Source: Antedon mediterranea
Lineage: Eukaryota > Echinodermata > Crinoidea > Comatulida > Antedonidae
Direction of reading: 5' to 3'
Assembly: GCF_964355755.1 (NCBI RefSeq)
Contig: NC_092679.1
Location: 23,996,432 to 24,056,431 of the forward strand
DNA: 60,000 bases
Under the pieces are notes generated by a model that searched no databases, was not told the DNA's origin, and saw only the letters and a list, made by a program, of their open reading frames with translations. Of the stretch, positions 47,570 through 57,960 are shown one piece after another (within the stretch, counting starts at the first letter, position 1; every line of letters begins with the position of its first letter). Both the position numbers and the translations under genes were made by a program.

Positions 47570-48925
47570 CTATGTTGAAATCATACTGCGTTCAAGTTCT
47601 TGAGTCATCCGAGGGACGTGTAGAAGGAGGACATTTCGATTGTCCACAGTATGGCATTTATTCAAGTGATGGGTGAGACCAGCAGGAGAAGGAAACGAAC
47701 TGATACAGTATTTGCAGTGGTATATGTCACGTGTTTCGTGCATTTTGACGTGTTGTTCTAGTGAATTTTTATCGAGAAACACGCCGCCACAAATTTTGCA
47801 GACGACTTCGTGAGGTGGAGATAGATGAGTCAACAGGTGTTTTTCCCTGGACGTCAGACTATCAAAAATACGGCCACAATACTGACATGGATGGTTTACG
47901 GACTCACCGTGTTGCTGCATGTGTTTCCGTAAATAACCCTGACGACGAAACTTCTTACCGCACATGTTACAGTCATAAGTGTGCTCTTCGACACCGTCGC
48001 CGGATCGAGGGCTCGGTGTACTGCGGTCGCTTAAACTTGTCGTGTCCGATAAAGGCGATGTTGTTTTTCTCAGTCCAATATTAGCATCAAGTTGTGCAAG
48101 TTTTGAGTTCGTTTTGATAGCAGCTGGTAAAATTCTAGGAGATGAGTTTGTTTGACGCAACATGTTTTGCGGTCTTGGTTTGTGCCATCTGCGATGTGAT
48201 GCGAGGTTCGCTGGACAATTGAAAACTTTTTCACATTCTGGACATCTGTATTCTACGTGAACAATTCTTGAACATTTGTGCTGAGCCAGAGACAACGGGT
48301 CATTGAAACATCCTTTACATAACTGGCAGACTATATCTCCTGGGTTGCTACTTATCTTAATGTCTTTGGTGTCTTGATCTGCATTATCCTTTACATCCTC
48401 ATCTGCCATAATGATGGTGCCATTCACCGGTGAACTATTGTGCTCATTAAAGTTCAACTTACGTGCCGCTTTGTATTTTGTCTTTTTAACTTTTTGTGAT
48501 GGTTTGACGGCACTATCTGTAAACGGTCTTTTCAAGGAATGCGAACCTGTTGTCTGGTGCTTAGGCGTTGGTGGCGCAGACACGGCAGACATCATTAGAC
48601 TGGGTACAATAGGTACAGGTGAATGGCTTGATGACACAGGGGAAGGAAGGGACCGAGTAGATAACGTCGGACTAGGTACGCTACGAACCGATTCCGCTTC
48701 AAAGGCAAATGCACCACCATCGTATTCGACGTTGGACACGGTGACCGGGCTCTGTCCGTAACCCGAATCGGGTGAATGAAACGGCTTATAGGGCGAAAAT
48801 TGCTGTGAAAAAGCAGAAGGCACTCTATCAAGTACAATATCATCTTGTTCTTCGTCTGATGACCGCGATCTGTAGGAAACCATACATGCCTTCTTACTTC
48901 GTTTAACAAGAAATCCTCTAGGCAT
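47570..48925 (-). CDS. INSM1: Insulinoma-associated protein (INSM1/INSM2 ortholog), zinc-finger transcriptional repressor
   Basis: A nuclear C2H2 zinc-finger regulator of neuroendocrine and neuronal differentiation. The 451-residue protein starts with the SNAG motif MPRGFLVKRSKK, which in this family recruits LSD1/CoREST-type corepressors. Residues 30-145 are Ser/Pro-rich. A basic patch (KKTKYKAARKLNFN, about 147-160) resembles the family. Six fingers follow: 200-218 (atypical C2HC, CQLC...HKCSRI), 228-248 (CPECEKVFNCPANLASHRRWH), 319-339, 347-367, 376-396 and 404-425 (CKYC...LTHHLNKCH). The C-terminus has NRNVLLLHVP. The single coding exon matches the intronless vertebrate INSM genes. The start is fixed by the SNAG motif, and A at -3 gives a good context. 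Vertebrate INSM1 is about 510 residues, so this form has a shorter linker. It cannot be assigned to INSM1 rather than INSM2, because the duplication is vertebrate-specific. Confidence 0.97.
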   Translation of the reverse strand: MPRGFLVKRSKKACMVSYRSRSSDEEQDDIVLDRVPSAFSQQFSPYKPFHSPDSGYGQSPVTVSNVEYDGGAFAFEAESVRSVPSPTLSTRSLPSPVSSSHSPVPIVPSLMMSAVSAPPTPKHQTTGSHSLKRPFTDSAVKPSQKVKKTKYKAARKLNFNEHNSSPVNGTIIMADEDVKDNADQDTKDIKISSNPGDIVCQLCKGCFNDPLSLAQHKCSRIVHVEYRCPECEKVFNCPANLASHRRWHKPRPQNMLRQTNSSPRILPAAIKTNSKLAQLDANIGLRKTTSPLSDTTSLSDRSTPSPRSGDGVEEHTYDCNMCGKKFRRQGYLRKHMQQHGESVNHPCQYCGRIFDSLTSREKHLLTHLSPPHEVVCKICGGVFLDKNSLEQHVKMHETRDIYHCKYCISSFPSPAGLTHHLNKCHTVDNRNVLLLHVPRMTQELERSMIST

Positions 48926-49199
48926 ATTGGCGAATAAGTTAAGCGTCTCACAGCAGTTGAGTATCCACCAAAGTTAGACCTATATCAAAAAGTTTGATGA
49001 AATGTCTCCGTACAAACAGCGAAATCAAATATAGTTTTTTGTTTTTAAGCTGGTTATTAGAGTTATCGACCAAACATATGTCATTGAAGTAAGTTAGAAC
49101 TTCACAGTTTTTCCTCTTCTATAAACACAACCATCTGTTTCCCAATGCAAACCTTAAAGATATAAGTTGCTGTGCTGAATCACGAGGTGAAGTGCCAGC

Positions 49200-49275
49200 G
49201 TAAACTTCTGAGCAAGATTTAAAATACAGGCTTTTAAAACAATATTTAAATTTGGTCTCGACCAATCAGCGCACT
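49200..49275 (-). promoter_or_regulatory. Candidate INSM core promoter
   Basis: On the minus strand a CCAAT box in reverse orientation (CTGATTGGT, 49262-49270) lies about 25 bp before a TATA-like TTTTAAAAG (49231-49239), and TTGCTCAGAAG (~49205-49215) could be an initiator. This predicts a 5' UTR of about 280 nt. An E-box reading CAGATGG lies near 49130. The call rests only on motif spacing. Confidence 0.35.
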
Positions 49276-49960
49276 TCTCTAGCACCGCCTTCTTTGTTTC
49301 TCGAATGCTTTTGTGCTATCAGTTGCGAGTAGTCGTGTGCCGGCTTTGTTTGCTGTGCGGTCGTCTATTCAGTGTATTGAACAATATCACGCATAATGTA
49401 TTCAAACTAATAATATTCATATGAAATACGTATTTAAATAAAATGAACAAATTCAACAAACATATCTTGGTATTTCGATAAAAGAATTTTCAAAAGAACC
49501 ACAAGTCTTACAGCTATATGTTACGTTTTTATGCCAATATTGCAATTATAAATGGCAGGTTTCTTATTGGTTACAATGAGTGTATAGGCTCGCCTACTGT
49601 AAGTATAGACCAATCAGAGTGAGGCTACGTAACACACGACTCAGTGACGGAACAAAGGCGTCTGGAGTAATCAATGCCAGTGTGCTTGAGTGCTAGCTTT
49701 TGTTTTTAACGCTATCCTTAACAAAGATTATTTAATCAAATATGTCGATGTAAAAAGCTATTATTAATCTGTTGTGAACGCTACTTACAAGGGTATTTTC
49801 AATCAACAGGCTGAATAACACTGGAAGAATGCAATATGAAAATCCAACGCATCCTTCATATCAATCACAACACAATCAAATTTTTGATTTTGATAAAATG
49901 TTTTGGTGGAGTAAATTGATGGAAAGTATATATATTTATATATAAATACATTGTGTTTGT
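49276..49960. other. INSM upstream region
   Basis: No gene. A second CCAAT motif (GACCAATCAG, ~49608) and TGACGGAACAAAG-like words (~49650) lie here and may be part of the INSM upstream control region. Confidence 0.35.
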
Positions 49961-50042
49961 AAAGCTCTGTCTACACTATCAAACTATATGTGACAAAAAA
50001 ATGTGATGTGCCTATATATGGACACGATTATGTCATATCACT

Positions 50043-50357
50043 AATTATATATAAATATTGTTTATGTCTTCCTTTATGCAAAACCTTCGTAGCAATTGAA
50101 ACATAAATATAATATTAGAATAAATAATATACACATTATTATGGTGTATCTGCTATGTTACTTTAGTTTAACCTACAAATACAATGTCGAATTTGTAAGA
50201 AGCTTTTAAACAAATAAATACTGTACAAAAGCAGACATTTCTTGTTTTGTATTTATATTTAAGTGTGTATGTATTATTTTTCACTGTAAACTTGTTGCAC
50301 ATCTCATTGAGACTGTGCCTCTGATTTAAAAGAGATACAATAAAAGTTCAGTTCAGT
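50043..50357 (+). mobile_element. ~315-bp insertion inside the MITE, retroelement-like 3' end
   Basis: It is bracketed by TCACTA. The 3' part reads CTCATTGAGACTGTGCCTCT, GATACAATAAAAGTTCAGTT and a (GTTCA)3 tail, as in non-LTR elements that end in short tandem repeats. The first 191 bp are repeated in inverse orientation at 50845-51035. Confidence 0.6.
50045..50235 (+). repeat. Left arm of a 191-bp inverted repeat
   Basis: TTATATATAAATATTGTTTA through TACTGTACAAAAGCAGA is the reverse complement of 50845-51035. I find one mismatch (CTACAAATAC against CTAAAAATAC). The arms are 609 bp apart. Confidence 0.95.
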
Positions 50358-50489
50358 TCACTACCATGTTTGGGAATATCACTACCATATTTGGGCACAT
50401 CACAAATCACAAACAAATGTTTATCAAACTAGTTTGATAGTGTAGACAGAGCTTAAAGATAAAAGTAAAATACTGTAGATTCATAATAA

Positions 50490-50821
50490 TTCTTTTTTTT
50501 TGTATATGACATAGGCCAATAACATGATGGTTTTTTTGTATATGACATAGGCCAATAACATGATGGTTTTTTTGTATATGACATAGGCCAATAACATGAT
50601 GGTTTTTTTGTATATGACATAGGCCAATAACATGATGGTTTTTTTGTATATGACATAGGCCAATAACATGATGGTTTTTTTGTATATGACATAGGCCAAT
50701 AACATGATGGTTTTTTTGTATATGACATAGGCCAATAACATGATGGTTTTTTTGTATATGACATAGGCCAATAACATGATGGTTTTTTTGTATATGACAT
50801 AGGCCAATAACATGATGGTTT
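50490..50821 (+). repeat. 36-bp minisatellite, ~9 copies
   Basis: Units GATGGTTTTTTTGTATATGA plus CATAGGCCAATAACAT repeat every 36 bp nearly unchanged. Because 36 is a multiple of three, all minus-strand frames stay open (50453-50813), but these are not genes. The array lies inside the loop of the 191-bp inverted repeat. Confidence 0.98.
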
Positions 50822-50844
50822 GTATTCGACGTTTATCGTTGTTT

Positions 50845-51035
50845 TCTGCTTTTGTACAGTATTTATTTGTTTAAAAGCTTCTTACAAATTCGACATTGTA
50901 TTTTTAGGTTAAACTAAAGTAACATAGCAGATACACCATAATAATGTGTATATTATTTATTCTAATATTATATTTATGTTTCAATTGCTACGAAGGTTTT
51001 GCATAAAGGAAGACATAAACAATATTTATATATAA
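50845..51035 (-). repeat. Right arm of the 191-bp inverted repeat
   Basis: Starts TCTGCTTTTGTACAGTATTT and ends AATATTTATATATAA, the inverse of 50045-50235. The outer edges of both arms coincide exactly, so both copies share one boundary. Confidence 0.95.
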
Positions 51036-51390
51036 GTTATGCTCATTTATATCTGATTTCATTAGTTATTACCGTCAAGAACAAACTATTTTTCACGTAA
51101 TATTTAGTATTCATATAAAAAAATAAGAATTGTTTTGTTTATGTACCATAATGTAATATTTTATTCTAAAAATCTAAATTTAAAAGAAATTAATATATTT
51201 TCTGCCTAAAAAAAATAAATATTTTTAGATTTTGCATAGGCCATTTTATTTCCTATTTCTAAATGATTTTATTCATCTTTATGTTACATTTTTACACATT
51301 TGTCCGGTGTAAATTAAGAGAGGAAAACAAATAGGGTACCATACAGTGTAAATGTGAATAATAGAAAATATAGTATATAAAATAATGTAA
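51036..51390. other. Intergenic, no gene seen
   Basis: AT-rich spacer with no recognisable element. Confidence 0.5.
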
Positions 51391-51551
51391 AATATGGTGT
51401 GGACCCCGATAAGACTCGTGCTAAATATGGTGTGGTCCCCGATAAGACTCGTGCTAAATATGGTGTGGTCCCCGATAAGACTCGTGCTAAATATGGTGTG
51501 GACCCCGATAAGACTCGTGCTAAATATGGTGTGGACCCCGATAAGACTCGA
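51391..51551 (+). repeat. 33-bp minisatellite, ~5 copies
   Basis: Units TATGGTGTGGACCCCGATAA plus GACTCGTGCTAAA repeat every 33 bp. GTGGACC and GTGGTCC variants alternate between units. Open frames on both strands (51279-51632) result from the period being a multiple of three. Confidence 0.97.
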
Positions 51552-51920
51552 CGTGCTAGTTTGATAGGATGTCGTTTCTATAGCCACAGTCTTGATAATT
51601 ACACATTACTTATTAAAAATGCGGTAAAATGAAACACTTAATTTCGTTTCAAAGTCAGTTTTTAATTTCATAACTAATGAGACGAATTAATCACGTAAAG
51701 GAGGAATTTAATACAAAGAGTTAATGTATTTGAAATACATGATACCTTGGCCCGTAATGAGTACAACACAAACATGTCCATCTCATCATTAAAAAACAAT
51801 ATTATTTGCTGCTGACTTAACTAAAGAAACGTGATGGTTGGATGTTACTTGATTAAATCTATGCATTCAAATCCTAAATTTAAAAAAAGCACAAGATTCT
51901 TTTTTTCTATTATTATTTTC
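51552..51920. other. Intergenic, no gene seen
   Basis: No gene or repeat is recognised between the two minisatellites. Confidence 0.5.
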
Positions 51921-51927
51921 GTTATTT

Positions 51928-52625
51928 TGTTTAGGCCTATGTAGAGCATCTTGTGTTGTTTAGGCCTATGTAGAGCATCTTGTGTTGTTTAGGCCTATGT
52001 AGAGCATCTTGTGTTGTTTAGGCCTATGTAGAGCATCTTGTGTTGTTTAGGCCTATGTAGAGCATCTTGTGTTGTTTAGGCCTATGTAGAGCATCTTGTG
52101 TTGTTTAGGCCTATGTAGAGCATCTTGTGTTGTTTAGGCCTATGTAGAGCATCTTGTGTTGTTTAGGCCTATGTAGAGCATCTTGTGTTGTTTAGGCCTA
52201 TGTAGAGCATCTTGTGTTGTTTAGGCCTATGTAGAGCATCTTGTGTTGTTTAGGCCTATGTAGAGCATCTTGTGTTGTTTAGGCCTATGTAGAGCATCTT
52301 GTGTTGTTTAGGCCTATGTAGAGCATCTTGTGTTGTTTAGGCCTATGTAGAGCATCTTGTGTTGTTTAGGCCTATGTAGAGCATCTTGTGTTGTTTAGGC
52401 CTATGTAGAGCATCTTGTGTTGTTTAGGCCTATGTAGAGCATCTTGTGTTGTTTAGGCCTATGTAGAGCATCTTGTGTTGTTTAGGCCTATGTAGAGCAT
52501 CTTGTGTTGTTTAGGCCTATGTAGAGCATCTTGTGTTGTTTAGGCCTATGTAGAGCATCTTGTGTTGTTTAGGCCTATGTAGAGCATCTTGTGTTGTTTA
52601 GGCCTATGTAGAGCATCTTGTGTTT
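51928..52625 (+). repeat. 29-bp minisatellite, ~24 copies, carrying TAGGCCTA
   Basis: Units TTGTTTAGGCCTATGTAGAG plus CATCTTGTG repeat every 29 bp with essentially no variation from about 51932 to 52624. Each unit holds the 8-bp palindrome TAGGCCTA. Near-perfect homogeneity implies recent expansion, or possibly collapse/expansion in assembly. Confidence 0.98.
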
Positions 52626-53800
52626 TTGTCATGTGAACAGGATTGCCACCTTTAAGAAGGATAGTGAATGAATTCGCTTATAGTTATCCTTGGCAATTTG
52701 CCTAAAAAATAAAATAAACTAATGAACATAAAGAAGTGCGCATACAACTCGTTCGTTTGAACGCCGCTTTATCAACGTATGTATTTCTTGACATAACGTT
52801 GATTATAATACTGTAAAGATGTGTGAACGTAGTGTTACTATCGTGGTGTTTGACGTGCGTCACTCTTTGTATATTTACGTTTAATATGAGTGCATAAAAC
52901 GCGTTCGAACGGGTTTATCAACGTTTGTAATATTCTTCATGCAGCAGTACGTGCGTATATTCTACGCATTTGTAGCGTTTACCCAAGAGCATCAAAGTTT
53001 GTGTTTCCTATTTTGCAGTAATGACACATACAGAAGTTTGCATAAAACACGTTGTCATAGTGTTGGAACAAATTTCCTTGAAAATATTATGCCTATACAG
53101 AAATATGAATATGATAAGCATTTTAAATCTTTATCCAAATCTCTATATTTTCTTCTTGTTTGATTGGTATATCAGTCTGACCGGTTGCCTAAAATCTTGT
53201 CCATCTGCTGCGCCCGAAACTGACGCTTTGTTTCCCAACTAATACCACTATTATCATTACACAAGCAATTAACATATTTGCTATACAACATGTTGAATGT
53301 TTATTGTTAGGATGAGCTAGGCCCTACTATAAAAACAAATACAATGTTAAAGTTTTATGGTGTTATTTATTTAATTCTTAACATGAACACTGGGTAGATT
53401 CAACACCTTTAGGTACAGCAAATAAATACCGTTGGTGTTATTCATTTTAAACATGGTTCACGCTGCATTAAGAACACAGTAATGTCTGGATAGGATTGTC
53501 AGACAATTTTGTTACATGCGGGCAATTTCTTTTACCGTTTAACCACATCCCCCCCCCCCCCTACAAAAAAACTGAAATATAGTATTATGCCAAGTACAAA
53601 ATTTTAGTAAGTAAAATTAAGCATGTATTGGAAGAAATATCTGGAGTGAATTGGTTCAGTTTCAGAAGGGAAAGACAATTCTGATGCGCGCAATAACATT
53701 AATAAAACAGAGATCAAAAGCTATTATACGCACGCGTATTTTTTTAAATTGCTTTCTTTGTGGTGGAGACCCTGGTGACCCCATAAACCCCGCTTCTGAC
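52626..53800. other. Intergenic, no gene seen
   Basis: Two overlapping plus frames (52939-53163 and 53021-53242) show no domain. A C-tract lies at about 53549-53561. GTTCG-containing words (CTCGTTCGTTTGAACGC, 52748) are isolated. Confidence 0.45.
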
Positions 53801-53803
53801 AAG

Positions 53804-53944
53804 TTAAGCTCTGTCTACACTCAAACTAGTTTTACAAAAAAGTGTGATGTGCCCAAATATGGTAGTGATATGACATCATCATGTCCATATTTGGGCACAT
53901 CACATTTTTTTGTCACAAAGTTTGATAGTGTAGATAGAACTTAA
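53804..53944 (+). mobile_element. MITE, TCTACACTATC family, full copy
   Basis: TTAAGCTCTGTCTACACTC at the left and AGTTTGATAGTGTAGATAGA plus ACTTAA at the right. The core GTGATGTGCCCAAATATGG is itself inverted as CCATATTTGGGCACATCAC, so the whole 141 bp is nearly palindromic. TTAA flanks both ends and may be the target-site duplication. Confidence 0.93.
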
Positions 53945-54840
53945 AGCATCCCTTGCATACAATAAAGACATAACCGACCGATAACGAGTAAAATTATGAA
54001 TGTATATTTTCATGACCGGCAGCCTAACAGTGGACCTCGTTTCAGTGTCTTTCTTAGAATATTGATGTATACAATAGTTTCTTTGTTAAACATCGTCATT
54101 GTTTTATTATACTGCAATAATCTACTGTTAATATAATTAAAATTAAAATATTCATTTTCAAATTTAATTTAAATTTTGTTTTAACTCATTTCCTGATGTG
54201 TGTAAACTCATTCTGCATTCAGTAAACACTATTTAACTTTAAGCAGAAGATTTTCTCTGTAATTTCAGGAAATTAATATTTCATTAAATAAAGATATCCT
54301 CTACGTAAAACTTAAAGCGACGACGTTAATACGACATCTAAAAGTTTCAGTTAAAGTTAAATCGTAATTTACGTAAAAATAATAATTAATATGAAAAGGC
54401 TTTAATATGAACCCAATAACATGCTTAGTATATATATATTATAACGTTTTTCTAACAATCTTAATTTAATCTAATTACTTAATCAAAATTCTTTAAATGA
54501 AGGTAAGACTTTTTTTACGTTACCGTTCTTATAAAAATACAACCCCATTATTGGGCGATCCCGTCGGGGAAACCAAACAGTGCCCCCCCCCCCCCTTAAT
54601 ATGTCACCTGACTTCTATTGAGGTTGGTAGTGATGTTAAAACATATAATATTGCACCGCTATTGTTGATTTTAATGTAATTCTAATGTGTTAATTTGTAT
54701 TGCGCAAATGTATGCAAAAGTTGCGCTACGGGGTACAAGGAAGGAGGTTGTAGTATAATTTAATTTATATTATTATGATAGGCGGCATAACAATCGTAAA
54801 CAATTAAATCTGTCGTTGTAGTGTAAGGTATATGGCGTTA
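53945..54840. other. Intergenic, no gene seen
   Basis: AT-rich. A C-tract (~54583-54595) is the only special sequence. Confidence 0.45.
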
Positions 54841-54841
54841 G

Positions 54842-54988
54842 TTAAGCTCTATCTACACTATCAAACTAAATGTGATTAAAAATGTGATGTGTCCATATAT
54901 GGATATGATGATGTCATATCACTACCATATGTAGGCATATCACTACCATACTTTTGCACACCACACAGTTTGATAGTGTTTAGCTTTA
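54842..54988 (+). mobile_element. MITE, TCTACACTATC family, diverged copy
   Basis: TTAAGCTCTATCTACACTAT at the left and CAGTTTGATAGTGTTTAGC at the right. The core GTGTCCATATATGGATATGA and two CACTACCATA blocks match the family. The right terminus has lost its last bases. Confidence 0.88.
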
Positions 54989-57160
54989 CACGTTTGAGCT
55001 GCACGACAGCAGCTTATAATAAGCCGCTTTAACAAGGAAATAACGAGAACGCGATCGTTATGAATATTAAATCACGTTGATATGATTACTATCAGAAAAG
55101 CGACGCTTCAACAGGTGTTATCAATATTTGATTGTTATTAATATTACATAATAATAAGAGTAACGATTGAATATGATGATAGGAGGCCTATATTATTAAT
55201 AGCAACATGTTGACATGCATGAAGCGTATTGAGACAATCTGTGAGATTGTGGACAAAACTGGCACCCGTGTTATTTCCAAGTAGGCCTTTTACCGTTAAT
55301 ATTTATTTCAGAATTGTCGATAATTCTTTGAGTAAACTGTGGCTGATTATCGATTATCGAAAACCTAAAAATAAAAAAAATTAAGAAAAAAAAGAGAAAT
55401 TAACTTTAATTAGGACAAACAAAGCAATAACTATAGGCCGCTACTAAAACAGTTATAGAGTTGACATACTTATATATAAATAATGTTTTGTGTAGGCCTA
55501 TAAAACTTTAAAATATTGTATAGAGCATGTTTTCTTCCTCAATGGTGATACATCAATTTAAATAAATTGATATAATAAATGCATTCTTATCATTACGATG
55601 AATAAGTAAGTTATGTGATAATTATTATCAATGTATTTATAGTAACGCAAAAGAAATATTAAGATTATTAATATAAATTTTAAAATAATCTTAAGAAAGG
55701 AGTAGACATCTGAATCGTATAAGGCCATTTCATTCTATTCGTCTTAATAATAAATGTTATACAATAGATAAACATCTTATGGTCTTGCTTTTGTCATTTT
55801 TCTTACTCATCTTATCTTCACGAATCGTTTGTTTTTAACACTTATATTACAATATTACGTATTTTTAGAAGGTTTGTTGTATAAAACGTTTCAAAGGTTG
55901 CGGATTGTCAATATTTGGTAATAATATTATAATATAGTAATTATGAGTATAATTAGGCCATGAATCAGTCGGCGACATACCAGTGTCTACAATGCCTTGT
56001 TTATAATTATCACATAATTTGTATTGCAATCCACAAAAGAAAAGAAAAGTTAGTGGCATCATTATAGGCCTACATGAAAGGGGAAAGCTTTCGTTTTACC
56101 TAGCCATGTTTACAAGCGTTAGCAGCTGGGACTCCACAAAGCATAGAGAGCAAAGAACAAGCAAATCCGGCCACACCGAGTTAAATGAGCAAACTGTGGG
56201 CTAATGATGAGGGGCTCTGTAATCAAAGAATTAAAGATAAAGGAAATCACCTTGCGACAAAGGTGCACTCTTCTTTATAGACACAAAACGAAACATAATA
56301 AATGTATTTAAAAGTTTAGTGGACAAAGACTTGACCACATTCAGAGGAGGGATTTGTCGCAGCTGGTCGCACGAGACCCTGTCATAGACAATTGCTGATC
56401 TTGAATTGTGGCTAAGAGGGCCGGGCATGCGCACACAACGTTATGCTAAGAGTAGGTTAAGCATTGATATGGCATGCGCACGCTATGCTGGCAGAAACTA
56501 AAGAAGACAAGAATTCATTAACTGCATTCTACAATGTTCTTGGTAAGATACACTGAAAATAATCCCACAGAATGTTGATGTGCGAACAAAAGATTTAATC
56601 ATGCCTCCACGCGCATAATACTTATCATCGGACACACTAGAAAGTGGCTTTAAGTAAACTTTGATTAAAGACACGGCACACGGAGCATTAGCACGCAGCT
56701 GCATTAAACCTTAGGCTTCAGTATTATTCGATATAAAATTCCTAACAATGAATTAAATTTGAATTGTTAGAGGTCCTTGTTTTAGATACGTCAACCGAAC
56801 TAGTAGATTTATTGTCAATATCGCATTATTTGAAAATTCCCACAGTTGAATTATGCCTGCTCGTTACCATGGTTTCAACATACTTTACATCTGCTTATGG
56901 TGATAATAATCAGGAGGCTCAATTATTATACGATGAATTGACTTCATGTGTAAAATCTCAATAAATTAACTTTTTAATTTAAACGTTGAGTATTTGCATT
57001 AAATTCACCTTACAGATTCTTAGTATTGGAATATTACCACAGTAGATCTGTTTAAATATAGCCTACACTGACACAAATTAAATGGTATATGATTTATAAT
57101 ATGCGTACATGCGGCGAAGATTAATAATGTAATTATTTATTTTGCAGCCGATTGCTTACC
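54989..57160. other. Intergenic; no supported gene, one unexplained open stretch
   Basis: The less AT-rich part at 56000-56960 contains minus frames (56231-56434 and 56498-56704) and a plus frame (56764-56964) without a recognised domain. GGCATGCGCAC occurs twice (near 56423 and 56470). The plus frame opens with TTG after an in-frame stop and has no clear splice acceptor, so no gene is called. TAGGCCTA lies near 55492 and 56066. Confidence 0.35.
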
Positions 57161-57184
57161 GTATGTATTTCTTAATCATTCGTT

Positions 57185-57290
57185 ATTGTTCGTTCATACA
57201 TATATTTGTTCATTCATTTATTCATTCATTCGTTTATTTATTTATTCATTCGTTCTTTCGTTTATTTATTCGTTATATATTATTTATTTT
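57185..57290 (+). repeat. TTCATT/TTCG-type degenerate tetranucleotide repeat
   Basis: Runs of TTCATTCATTCGTTTATTTA-like sequence. The SINE that follows inserted into this tract, which continues after it. Confidence 0.85.
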
Positions 57291-57291
57291 A

Positions 57292-57584
57292 GTGAGTGGC
57301 CGAGCGGTTAATACAGTGGAACCTTAATACATAGCCATAACATTGGCAAGGGTTCGAGGCTCACTCACTCCATGGTTCTGGTGATAGAACGAGTCTTCTC
57401 GGATAAGGACTATAAACCGTAGGTCCAGTGTACACAACTAGCTCGTGTGCACTTTAAAGAACCTAGTACATCTGTCGAGACGAGTAGGGGTTACCCCGGT
57501 GTATTAGTACGGTACATCACAGCCACTGATCACCAACTGGGCCTCTCTTGACTGAAGAGGTCGCCCAGTTATAAAAAAAAAAAA
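57292..57584 (+). mobile_element. tRNA-derived SINE, full-length copy
   Basis: A-box TGGCCGAGCGGTTAA (57297-57311) and B-box GGTTCGAGGC (57351-57360) form a class II tRNA-like head. The body contains AGAACGAGTCTTCTCGGATA, AAGGACTATAAACCG and GTGCACTTTAAAGAACCTAG. The tail has GAGTAGGGGTTACCCC and CTGAAGAGGTCGCCCAG and ends in an A run (57571-57584). The central body resembles conserved SINE central domains (possibly MetaSINE-type), a comparison made from memory. Confidence 0.9.
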
Positions 57585-57585
57585 T

Positions 57586-57960
57586 CATTCGTTCATTTAT
57601 TTATTAATTTAGTCGTTTGCTCATTCATTCTTTTCTTCATTCATTAGTTTCTTCATTGCTTCGTTCTTGGTTCATTCATTGGTTTATTTATCCGTGGGTT
57701 CATTCCTTGGTTCGTTGTTAAATTAGTTCGTTCATTAAAATTGTTTTCTTCATTTATTGGTTTGTTTATTCTTTGGTACATTCATTGGTTTGTTCTTCCA
57801 TTATTCGTTTGTTTCTTTATTCATTCATTCATTATTATATGGTTTATTGATTCATCCATATTATTATTTTATTATTTCGTTTATTATAATTAATGCGTTC
57901 GTGGTTAATTATTAATGTTTTATTTTAATTTGGTCTTTATTCGTTCATTCATTCAAATAT
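57586..57960 (+). repeat. Degenerate TTCATT-type simple repeat, long tract
   Basis: Nearly 400 bp of TTCATTCATT, TTCGTT and GGTTTATT words with drifted periodicity, the continuation of the tract before the SINE. Confidence 0.85.

Larger units (their letters stand above)
49961..50456 (+). mobile_element. MITE, TCTACACTATC family, split by an insertion
   Basis: The left half (AAAGCTCTGTCTACACTATC ... CATATCACTA) ends near 50042. The right half (TCACTACCATGTTTGGG ... TTTGATAGTGTAGACAGAGC) begins near 50357. The two halves join into one normal family member. A TCACTA duplication brackets the inserted sequence. Confidence 0.85.

Noticed and set aside
47761-48761. Plus-strand frames inside INSM
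   Set aside because: Antisense shadows of the strongly supported INSM coding sequence, without known domains.
50453-50813. Repetitive protein genes of 110-115 residues on the minus strand
   Set aside because: The frames come only from a 36-bp tandem repeat, whose period keeps every frame open. No start context, splice site or family supports a gene.
51279-51632. Repeat-encoded proteins on both strands
   Set aside because: Produced by the 33-bp minisatellite, a multiple of three, so open frames are expected without selection.
51928-52625. CRISPR array
   Set aside because: The 29-bp units follow each other directly with no unique spacers, there are no cas genes, and the window is clearly animal DNA. 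It is a minisatellite.
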